From Parelaphostrongylus tenuis (Eukaryota > Nematoda > Chromadorea > Rhabditida > Metastrongylidae): a stretch of DNA of 64,000 nucleotides. The DNA lies in the NCBI GenBank assembly GCA_019055375.1, contig JAHQIW010000153.1:62001-126000 (forward strand), in the 5' to 3' direction. Position 1 is the first letter of the stretch. Each line of letters starts with the position of its first letter. This document shows positions 55,785 to 64,000 of the stretch, in pieces. The notes beneath the pieces were generated by a model. The model did not search any database, had not been told where the DNA came from, and saw only the letters and a program-made list of their open reading frames with translations. The position numbers and the translations under genes were made by a program.

Positions 55785-56030
55785 AAGGACGCGTGCGTCG
55801 CAGCGGTTGGAGGTGATGTCTGACACATGAGGTTAATCAGTCGTTGGTCTATGGTTCAATTCCGCTCTTAAAGTTCATCAAGCTTTCCATCTCGCCGGGC
55901 TCGGTGAAAAGCTAATGGAGATGTCTGGGAGATAGCAGCATTGACTTGATGCGTCAGCAGGCCACCACGAGTCATTGTAAAGACCAGCTATGCATCAAAT
56001 CATCTCAAATGACTCTAGATGAAGAGAAAT
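55785..56030 (+). mobile_element. tRNA-derived SINE
   Basis: 'gcgtcgcagcggttggaggtg' (A-box), 'ggttcaattcc' (B-box) and the 3' body 'ggccaccacgagtcattgta' with 'aatcatctcaaatga' match the family. It is moderately diverged from the copy at 30.1 kb. Confidence 0.8.
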
Positions 56031-56514
56031 TCCTTTGACCTTTATAAATCCTTTCTATTCGTCTGTAAAGAAATTTTGAATATATAAAAGTCAGAGTGAC
56101 TTAGCCGTAGTGCTTGTTGGAAGGCGGACCATAGTCACCTGATGTAATGTAAAATTACGCATGAAATAAAGTTAAAAACAGCTGAGGATGACTGTCACTG
56201 ACTTCCACTTGGCGGAATGTTCATGAAGTGATCGAGAAGTTTGCTTGACAGCACAAATTTCTAAACGGCTCCCATATTAAACATATAATTTTTTAAAAAA
56301 ATGCTTGAATTCTATACAGCTCCTTTCATTTGACTATTAAAATGACCCTGTCCTAAAAAATCTCGAGAACAAAAATTTTATAGGATCTCTTTGTTTTTGT
56401 AAAGTGATGCACAGTTCTCAATGAGACAAAATTACGATCAGTAGTGGTGATTGCGAACCAAACATTGTTCTTACGAAACCTCTGACCTCTATGTCAATTA
56501 GTTTGAAGGATGAC

Positions 56515-57067
56515 TGTTGTGTAAAAGGTCGAAGTCCATTGGGTTGCAGGAGACTCCCGTCGGATTGATAACGGGATGCCTCTTCTCGGCACGAAATGAA
56601 ACTGTGCCGTTCACGTGCACTCTTTGTAGGACGCCCACAATCATTTGCATGAAGATTTTGAATAATTTATACGAATTCTACAACGACAGCTGGGTATTGA
56701 CTGGCAAACTATCCTGTCGTGGTGGGAAATGGGGATAAAAGAATTTCTTCCAGAACGTTCCTGGAATCACCACTTCTTCGATCTTAATCTTGATCAGGTC
56801 GTCCAGAAAACAGTCTCTCTCACGATAAACACTCACTAAATAGAGAATCCCCAAACGTATAAGCGATGAAATTTGAATCAAAGAGTGCTGAGTAGGTGAG
56901 AAATTTCACTTCTAATATGTTTTAGTTCATAATGCGTTCCTAGGCAACACCTGGTGAGCATGAATATACATTCAGTTTCCTGAAGATCATCTTGATACAT
57001 TGCCATGATACATCGGTAGGTTAATGCCAGATCTCCGTAGACCGTTGCAAACACTTGCGATGTTGAG
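56515..57067 (-). CDS. Candidate exons of an unrecognised minus-strand gene
   Basis: Segment 57067-56951 follows tcatattag, encodes STSQVFATVYGDLALTYRC with YQDDLQETECIFMLT, and ends at ACCAG|GTGTTG. A 63-nt intron with a tactcag acceptor follows. Segment 56887-56678 reads LIQISSLIRLGILYLVSVYR, then DDLIKIKIEEVVIPGTFW. After an in-frame TAG, the same frame continues as FMQMIVGVLQRVHVNGTVSF and HPVINPTGVSC. The composition is strongly protein-like. However, the first junction is phase 2 against a frame needing phase 0, and the TAG interrupts the frame. So either the splice sites are misplaced or this is a decaying gene. Hydrophobic stretches suggest membrane association. No family recognised. 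Confidence 0.33.
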
Positions 57068-57209
57068 CTAATATGAGTGAAGGGAACAGAAAATACAAGC
57101 GTGATAAGAACGCCAATTTTTGATAGAAAGAGTAAACAACGATGCTCTTGTGTTTTCGATTGATGTAATGTATGTTTGTCTGGAAGGATACACACATGAC
57201 CAACTCACA

Positions 57210-57320
57210 AGCTTCACAATTCCATGTGATCTCTGTCCGGTGGTCTCCACTCGAACAACTCAATGGAGGACTCATGAAAAGCTGCACACCGCCGAAGGGT
57301 CAGCTGTTAAACTCAGATAG
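57210..57320 (+). CDS. Possible exon with a single C2H2 zinc finger
   Basis: The plus frame reads CDLCPVVSTRTTQWRTHEKL, then HTAEG and a stop soon after. Spacing is C-x2-C-x12-H-x3-H, the C2H2 pattern, followed by an HTAEG link resembling the usual HTGEK. The hydrophobic core positions are atypical (Ser and Trp), there is no second finger, and splice sites are unclear. It may be a remnant of a zinc-finger gene or transposon, or chance. Confidence 0.3.
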   Translation, partial: SFTIPCDLCPVVSTRTTQWRTHEKLHTAEGSAVKLR

Positions 57321-57326
57321 ATAATT

Positions 57327-57713
57327 ATACCTTTATCACGAGTGCTTTGTTTAGACCACGCTCAAATTTCAATATATCCTTGCATCATTATTTGAGCCAA
57401 CATGTCATGTGGTCTAGTAAGGGCTCTTGTACAGCCCGAGACACGTGTTTCGTCCTTACAGACTCATCAGCCGGGCAGAACCCGTCGTCTGTCGATCTTT
57501 TTATAGGCAGTTCTCTCGGGAGCCTGACACTCCTTATAGAGAGTTATCAACGATTTACGCTTCACACCCTATGTCAAGTGAAACATGCACCTAACACAGA
57601 GTGTTGTGCACTCGATTGTTCATTGGCTGGTACTTTTATCATGATTATACCTTTATCTCAAGTGCTTTGTTTAGACCACGCTCAAATTTCAATATATCCT
57701 TTCATCATTATTT
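57327..57713. repeat. Family A element bracketed by ~68-bp direct repeats
   Basis: The segment 'gtgctttgtttagaccacgc' + 'tcaaatttcaatatatcctt' with its flanks occurs at 57327-57393 and again at 57643-57713 with about three differences. Between them lies Family A sequence (gggctcttgtacagcccg, gacacgtgtttcgtcc). This is a terminal direct-repeat layout, unlike the inverted layout of the other copies. Confidence 0.75.
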
Positions 57714-57719
57714 ATAAAT

Positions 57720-59130
57720 ATTCATTTATATTCAGATAAATAATATTATGAAACCTCGTGTTTGGCTCAATAAGAAAAGCAAGAAATTACTGAGGAATGA
57801 CGAGGTTAATAGATAATAGTAAGTCCTGTGAAATCTCACAGCTGTTTGCCTTGTTTTCATTTCGAGAAAATGACATAAAGGCAAATTAATGCTATTGAAA
57901 ATTCTGAAGATTCTATTTTGCGATCAACGTAGTTCCGTTGTTCTCATTCTTTCTTGTCCTCATTAGTCTTACTGTAAACGACAAAGAATAAAGTAAAAAG
58001 CATTCAGCGTTAATTAATCTCTATGAGATGTGACTTCATCCAGAATTGTTGAGCTGATTGAATATCTGGTCTCTGAAATGTTCACATAGAACTTGTGCTA
58101 CATCAAATCAGCTCTGCTACTTTTGCCGACATGTCTGCTTTCAGTTTACTGAAACCCGGAGATGTAAAGATCTTGGTGATGTCGGGACATGAGATCAAAC
58201 CAAAAATAGATTCTGCGTGAAATTCAGCACAACTCTGACCACTGCGCTGCAAGCGGCGGCAGCGAATTTTTTTGATATCGCAAATGGAAACAATATCGCT
58301 ATCCTACGTTGTTGACATCAACTTTGCATAAAGTTCGCATCGCCGCACACGATGTTTATAAAGTTGCTAAATTTAATAAAGATTACATGCATGTGTCACA
58401 ACGAGATTGCCGAACGAATGATTTGTTATTTGCTTAATCTAATCGTTGAATCCTTCTATAGTGCCTTGTTTTTATTTGCGTCTGTTTGCTTATGCTTGAG
58501 AAGAACCATGGGTAAAGTCGTTGAAAACTGTGCTGTTTCATGGAAAAAAGTGAATGTTTTGTCATCATTCGATGAGCGACAGAGTGTTGACACTAAAAAT
58601 TGTAAGAATTGCACTCATGCCATAACAATCCACTTTGATGTCTTCTCTAGTCACCTTTGAACCTTTGAACCCTGACGAACCCTTCGCGATGCGAATGACA
58701 CTACTTGCATCGATTTGTACTAGAATGTCTTTTAGTGGAAGAACTTGACGTAATGTATTCCTTCATGTTGGACTGGGTTTTCCATAAAGTTTCTGAGTTA
58801 TCGTTAGCCTTGAGCGGAATATAGAAAGCAGAGAATCAACAGGTACATGACGAAGGCCTACAGCACGAGGTTATCGGTGAAAAGTCTTATTCAGCTAGAG
58901 TTCCAACGCCATACGTCTTCTGCAGAGCCAATAGTTCGACTCGATACTCAGCTGCCGTTCGAAGACGTTGTATATTTTCGCATTCGCTTGATTCGAGTCA
59001 AAAGTGAGATTTCTCCATCTTCGTCTACCCACATCTGCCATCGCTATGCATTTCAGCTTACTGCTGGCCACTTCGGCAAGGTCAATCCATCTTTTACTTG
59101 AATTTTAGGACATGTTGTCATGATTTACTC
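57720..59130. other. No confirmed exon; 5' part of PEX11-like gene expected
   Basis: The N-terminal exons of the PEX11-like gene should lie here if it is complete. The 84-codon plus frame at 58847-59101 contains IVRLDTQLPFEDVVYF, which faintly recalls the PEX11 'LRLFDDL' block, but the match is too weak to call. Confidence 0.3.
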
Positions 59131-59132
59131 AG

Positions 59133-60001
59133 ATTTGCCAGATGTTATACTACCATTGCGATCACTGGCACATTTACTAAGATATAACTCATATCTGGCT
59201 GGGGAGAAAACAAGAACAATTTCTACTTCAACTTTTGACCCATCTGTCTTCGCCTCTGGCAGTATTGTTAACCCAAATAAAAGACGTTACAATAGACATA
59301 TTTTTCCAACAAGTCACAAATTTATGTATTCTCAACGATGCCTCTGGATACTAAAGAGCTATTCTTTTTTTCCAACATGTGTATAATTTTGATTTGTGCG
59401 TATTGAGGCGAGTATTGAACGAGCAAATATTTGCGTTACTCATGTTTTTTTTGCGACATCTGACTAATATGTAGTTGTCAAATCGCCAGACTGGTGGAGT
59501 TCACATGAAGTTCGAAAGCCATGACACCTTTTCGCTTTTTGAATAAATGCACTTTTGAATAGATTTCAGAAATACGGCAAAGACTGTGCCAATAGGAGAC
59601 TACCCGGGCAAAATTGTTGCATGCAGGTTGCAGATAAATGTTTGCCAGACAACATTTCGTTGAAAACAATAAAAACTTTTTTTCAGTATAGAACAGAATA
59701 TCTGAAAGTGGAGTTGACCTATGTGGTGTGAGAGGGAAGCCTTGCAATAGACACTTGTTTCAGTCCGCGCAGTGGGCTTAGTAAGCCTTCGACTACCAAA
59801 TTGGTATGGCCTGCTTGGAACGATAACACTAGTGTCTGGTATATCAGCAGATTACCGTAAGTCGTTGTATAGGTTAGTTATGCATGAAGTCACTTGTAAC
59901 AGTTCTCAGCGAAGTCGGATGTATGGCACATTCTTCTCGAATCGACCAAGACTATAATCTTAATCTATCATTATCTTATCTCAAATCAGTGCATGGGATA
60001 G
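59133..60001 (+). CDS. PEX11-gamma-like peroxisomal membrane protein, probably frameshifted
   Basis: Exon 59133 (after tttactcag) reads ICQMLYYHCDHWHIY then stop. In the frame shifted by one base it continues SLAHLLRYNSYLAGEKTRT. Together these resemble the PEX11-gamma 'QLYYPCEH.AW' block and what follows. Downstream, 59692-59725 reads NRISESGVDLC and joins in phase across a 38-nt intron (GTGTGAG to gtttcag) to 59764-59856. That exon, RAVGLVSLRLPNWYGLLGTI then SGISADY, matches the PEX11-gamma C-terminal 'PPW..GL.GTI' membrane segment. A 53-nt intron leads to 59910-60001, which ends QCMG-stop. PEX11 proteins act in peroxisome elongation and division. The frame break suggests a pseudogene or a base error; the 5' exons are not found. 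Confidence 0.42.
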
Positions 60002-60369
60002 CAAAGTGATATCGAACGCACAGAGCGCAGAATGTTCGAAAAGTTTTGTACTGCAGATATGAGTCTTGATGATAGAAGGTCGAGAGCGCACCAGCATTTG
60101 GTGATGGTTGCTCGCAGGTAGTGATTGAAGATGACTTCAAAAAAAAAGGTGGATCGCTGAATTGCCACATGGATTGGACGAAGTGAGACCGTTCATATAC
60201 GGTTAACTCAAGCCTATGGTTATAGTGACAGCTTAGAGGTTTCCATGATTGATGCAACATAAACTCTTGAATCTCGCCGAAATTATTGAAGACAATTGCG
60301 TAGTATGCCCTGATGGTAGGAGATGGAGACTGCATGAGTGCGGGTACAATATAACAGATCGCTTGCACG

Positions 60370-60603
60370 ACATGTGCTGTAGAATACATTGACGAGACGG
60401 GAAAACCATATTGGATTCGCATCAAAGAACATCTAGACGGGAAAACTTACAGCCAAACAAGCAAGTTTCTAGAGGCGCACAAAGCAGAAAAACACAACCA
60501 TGTGGACTTTATGATGGTAGGAAGAATCCTAGGGCATGAATCAAAGACATTAGCGCGAAAAACCTTCGAGGACTTTTGGAGAAACCGCAAAATTCAGAAA
60601 TGA
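60370..60603 (+). mobile_element. Penelope-like element fragment, GIY-YIG endonuclease end
   Basis: The plus frame reads TTCAVEYIDETGKPYWIRIK, EHLDGKTYSQTSKF and ILGHESKTLARKTFEDFW, then stops. This is the C-terminal GIY-YIG nuclease of Penelope-like retroelements: Y-I-x-E-T-G, R-I-x-E-H-L, then the A-R-K-T-x-E-x-F-W tail. The upstream reverse transcriptase is not readable, so this is a 5'-truncated fragment. It begins about 370 nt after the PEX11-like stop. Confidence 0.8.
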
Positions 60604-60609
60604 ATGGGA

Positions 60610-62510
60610 AGGGAGAGTACCTGAACATAACAAATGATATGACACCTTATCTCAGATTCATGTTCTAGTCTGAGTATGGTTCATTTTTCACAGTATTCAC
60701 ATGAGGCCGGTGACTTCGGGGCTTTCAAAAAGACCAGACTGCTGATTTGTTTTGTATTGGATTCTTGATGCATGCAAAATAATAACCGAGTAATCGAATA
60801 TGGTCTGATACAGTACGTCTGAGCTCTGACGAAAGCCAGGTTGCTGAAACGTTAGCCATCAAACTCTGAAAAAGGAGACGCACCAGTCTTGTGCAAGTTC
60901 TAATCAGAGGAAGGAACAGTCGCACAAAATTTTGCATTTCTTCAATCATGTCAAGATTCAAAGAGAGTCGGATTTTTGACTTACTTCAGAAGAGAGTCAT
61001 TCTAAGGAAAAAACGGCAAACCACTCGGATATATTCGTTCCGCTGTGAGAGTAGATTACAACAGACAAATATGTTTCTATTAAGATCCATTTCCTATAAG
61101 TCCAACTAAGATAGGCATTAGTTTTGCCCGACTGATACTTTGTTTAATGAGCAAAGAAATTTACTCAACTGAGTCAAAGGCTTTTCTCAAGCCATGAAAC
61201 CTCCATGCGTGTTCTTCGATGGCTGACAATATTTTCTCAATCAATAAAGTCTTGCAAAATTGAGCACTTCACACACTTAAAGAAATTCTTGAATATCGCA
61301 AGTGTATAAATAACTTCCATGGGAGACTCATTCAACTTTGAATTCTTCTATAATTACAGTATTCGAAAAATCGAAAACTAGCTAAATTATTCTCGATTTC
61401 CTATTTAGTAATGACAGCTGCAACCACGAATGATGCCAAACGAATCATCGCATGCTGATGGAAGAGTTCCTGCTTTTTCAACTGTTCACAACTGTGTTCA
61501 AAAAGTGATTTCCAGGAAAAATAGTAATACAAGTACGTTCCGCGTACTTCAGGAAATGAATTTCATCGCAGTAGATTATGGAAGCCTTCGCATTGCTGAA
61601 AATAGTTCTTCGTGGAATTAGGTATATTGGCGCACATTTTAAGGCGGTTATTGTTTTTACAACAAAGTAATTGAAACAAATAGATTTCGAAGCCGTTGTG
61701 TTTGATTGATGGCTTCATATCACTTTAACTACTATACTTTCTCGTCGTTATCTGTCAATCATATTTTACGAGAGCTCGAATGGAATGTGACAGATGATGA
61801 ACTGGCAGAATGGCAATAGTTACGTTTGGGCTTTCTCTTTTATAAAATTCACGTTTCGAGATATTATAAAACTGACTGGAAACCTCCACTGCGACGTGTG
61901 CATCAGGCAAAATCAACAAAAAAAAAAACTGACTGGAAACCTCTATTTGAAAGATAGCGCAGTGAAAAACTGAGCCAGTTGGATATAGACTAGAAATAAA
62001 TTCTCAAGGAATCTCGTTGTAGATGTGTTGGGATCATTCTCACTAAGCCGATTTCCATTAAACCCCAACGTGAATAAACAGCGCCTTTTTTCGGTTTCTC
62101 GGCCAACACAAAGCTGCTACCAATGCCTTATCAGGAGAACTTTGATATCAGTCACATGTATGCTGAAAAAACTGGGAATTATTGTGACCTGGTCATTTGG
62201 TATGTATCCTTTACCACTTTTTAATTGAAAAGATGAACCGTTGAGACCACACATTATTCCTCTCTAGCCGACTTAGTGGCTGTTCATTTCTGTCGAAAAT
62301 CAATATGCAACATTATTTCAGGCAGTTAAAACACGTTCTCAATGGATGAACTTTATCTCAGCAATTTTACTCCTTTTTGTTGATGGATGTCAAAAAGCTG
62401 CATCGAATTAACCAGGTGGTAGTAGGATTGAGAATGTCAACCACTTCCACAGTAGAAATCTTCTTGTCCAGACACGAAACATTTTCGTTGAGGTGGAAAT
62501 TGGAGCTATT
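60610..62510. other. No gene seen
   Basis: Only short open frames without motifs. A 13-bp direct repeat, actgactggaaac, with flanks occurs at about 61873 and 61930 around an A-run. It is a small local duplication. Confidence 0.35.
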
Positions 62511-62513
62511 TAG

Positions 62514-62975
62514 ATGGTTCTTCTATGCTATCCGGGGACAAATGAAGAAGCGACCCCTTACGCCGGGCAAGAACTTTTTATAAAATTGTCAGTGCTCAAT
62601 CAAAAACCTAACTCTCTAGCTGCTGCGCTCCGTGCTTCTTTCTTGAAAACACCCTTTTCTAACACTGTTTCTCCTGAAATATTGTGCATTTCACCGGCCG
62701 CGCGATTTTATCATTATTTTGTTGGGAGCACGGAAAGCATAAGATCATGTAGAGGAAATCGTGCAATATCGGAGTCATACGCTTTTCACTCGAGTGTCTT
62801 TAAAAGTGGAGAAAAAAGTCTCCAATTAATAGAGAAATTGCACCCTACAAGTAAGTCGTGTCAGCGCGACCGATCGATCACCGTATCGAATCCACGGCCG
62901 TCAAACACGCAGCCCACGCCCAGCGCACACACTACCCGACAAACAAGACAAATCCGTCGCGTGGGTGAAACTTAG
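62514..62975 (+). CDS. Longest open frame in the window, unassigned
   Basis: Open for 153 codons, from MVLLCYPGTNEEATPYAGQE to the Thr/Arg-rich end TTRQTRQIRRVGET. A strong GTAAGT donor lies inside at about 62851. A real exon would therefore end there, and the GC-rich remainder would be intronic, overlapping a tRNA-like block on the other strand. No domain recognised. Length alone in a locally GC-richer stretch is weak evidence. Confidence 0.25.
   Translation: MVLLCYPGTNEEATPYAGQELFIKLSVLNQKPNSLAAALRASFLKTPFSNTVSPEILCISPAARFYHYFVGSTESIRSCRGNRAISESYAFHSSVFKSGEKSLQLIEKLHPTSKSCQRDRSITVSNPRPSNTQPTPSAHTTRQTRQIRRVGET
62860..62970 (-). repeat. tRNA-like (SINE) fragment
   Basis: On the minus strand, gccgtggattcgatacggtg is a good T-arm/B-box (stem ccgtg/tacgg, loop with ttcga). 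It sits about 30 nt after a GC-rich stretch that could be a degenerate A-box. The block is much more GC-rich than its surroundings, as expected of a tRNA-derived insertion. Confidence 0.35.
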
Positions 62976-63029
62976 TTTTACCCTCTACACTGCAGTGAAA
63001 CGGTCTTCTCAAAAAGTGGGCACAGCTTT

Positions 63030-63260
63030 GGAATCTTCGAAATTACGCTATCGAATGGTCACTCAAAATTTTAGGGAACAGTTCTGTCTCACAAGAAATA
63101 TGCGTGTGAAACACAAATGTTTGCTTCCTGTTACAGCATTATAAACAATTTTCTTCAAAAAATGCCTGATTATTGCAGCAGCCAGAGATTTAAACTTTTG
63201 AATGATCACTAACACTCCTGCGAAAAGTCCTTGTTCAGCGAAAGAGGTCGAATATTCCTT
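63030..63260. repeat. Family D repeat unit
   Basis: 'aattacgctatcgaatggtc', 'cagttctgtctcacaagaaa', 'tatgcgtgtgaaacacaaat' and 'cctgttacagcattataaac' recur in the same order as at 35.6-35.7 kb. No coding content. Confidence 0.7.
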
Positions 63261-63264
63261 TGTC

Positions 63265-64000
63265 CGTGGATGACATATAAGAGATTTGGTATGTTGTTCT
63301 ATCGGCTTGCTCCATTTGCTTCAATAACAGTTATCCTTCAAGATGGTTATTAGTTCCAACTTCTGCACGATGATTTTTGCAAAAGGTGGTGATGTCACTC
63401 TGGCTATTTCCACTTTTGATAGAGCATGATAATTTTTCAAAGAATTCATTACGAAGGCTAAAGCTAGCTTTTAATGCGTATTTCTGCAACAGGCGGTCTT
63501 TGAACTACCAGTGTTTGATAATCAGCAAAATCGATGCTTTACGGGGTACATTAACTGCCACAATAACAATCATCTCGTTTTGAACGACGGCTCTCATATA
63601 TTCACCTCTCTTTATTCATTACCGCTACAAGCAGTGCTGAAGAAAAGATCATTGCTCTATTTGGAGAAACTTCAATAAGCACATGTACTTACTTTGATCA
63701 ACCTTATAAGACCCGTCTTAAAATCTACTTTGCGAATCTCAAAACTTTTTGCATTCGACTGGCTTCCCTCTATTCCGCAATCTACAAAGAATTTTGGATG
63801 TTTTTGCATGCTTCGGCTACTCCTTAGAAATTTTCGTTTTCATTATGATTGTCATTGCATGCTGGTCGAGTTTAACTTTTCTGGAGTTTTGGGATAGCCG
63901 CGCTGGCACAATCCCTTGTGGAGTGAGGAAGGTGGAAGCAGCTCCAGATTTTTCTGGGTCTCAACTTTCCACCGTCCGAAAGTTGGCAGCCTGTAGAGCC
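63265..64000. other. No gene seen; GC-rich right edge
   Basis: Two plus-strand frames of about 67 codons are open without motif support. The last 110 bases (for example 'gccgcgctggcacaatccc' and 'ccaccgtccgaaagttggca') are GC-richer and may be the edge of a repeat or exon that continues beyond the window. Confidence 0.35.

Noticed and set aside
57347..57739. 130-codon plus-strand open frame
   Set aside because: Same Family A sequence with terminal direct repeats; no domain or codon signal.
59976..60425. 149-codon minus-strand open frame
   Set aside because: It runs antisense to the last PEX11-like exon and to the start of the Penelope-like fragment. It contains a homopolymer phenylalanine run and no motif.

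Overview
This window looks like AT-rich, gene-poor eukaryotic DNA. It is most likely from a parasitic strongylid (hookworm-like, clade V) nematode. The evidence: no long open reading frames, short exons bounded by TTTCAG-type acceptors and GTAAGT-type donors, introns from about 42 nt to 8.8 kb, a trans-splice-like acceptor just before one start codon, a Ser-Gly-repeat chondroitin-proteoglycan-like protein, tRNA-derived SINEs, and RTE, mariner and Penelope-like remnants. The species assignment is inference. Most stretches open for 60-100 codons are chance, so gene calls rest on splice phase, family motifs or both.

Layout. 0-5 kb: repeats, a SINE, a decayed tRNA-like sequence, a phase-consistent two-exon minus-strand candidate (3.2-3.8 kb), a dead mariner transposase and a palindromic element. 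5.9-9.9 kb: first copy of a diverged segmental duplication and related repeats. 10-12.5 kb: simple repeats. 13-17 kb: a cluster of unrecognised minus-strand exon candidates. 17-27.7 kb: mostly empty, with a few possible small exons at 20.4, 22.1, 22.5 and 23.8 kb. 27.8-37.3 kb: a plus-strand gene for a small secreted SGEG-repeat protein; its first exon encodes only a signal peptide and its first intron is 8.8 kb. 38-44.8 kb: a repeat cluster holding the second duplication copy, with three younger insertions. 45.9-52.2 kb: a minus-strand CYTH-domain gene, the best-recognised gene here. 55.4-57.1 kb: unrecognised minus-strand exons. 57.2 kb: a possible single C2H2 zinc finger. 59.1-60.0 kb: plus-strand exons resembling PEX11-gamma, with an apparent frameshift, next to a GIY-YIG nuclease fragment of a Penelope-like element. 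60.6-64 kb: no convincing gene.

The genes share no visible pathway. The CYTH protein belongs to a triphosphate-binding tunnel-fold family, the SGEG protein would be an extracellular glycosaminoglycan carrier, and PEX11-gamma shapes peroxisome membranes. I did not find a convincing previously undescribed biological system. The most informative oddities are the CYTH protein with its acidic residues replaced, the duplicated block that gives empty-site controls for three insertions, and several self-complementary element families.
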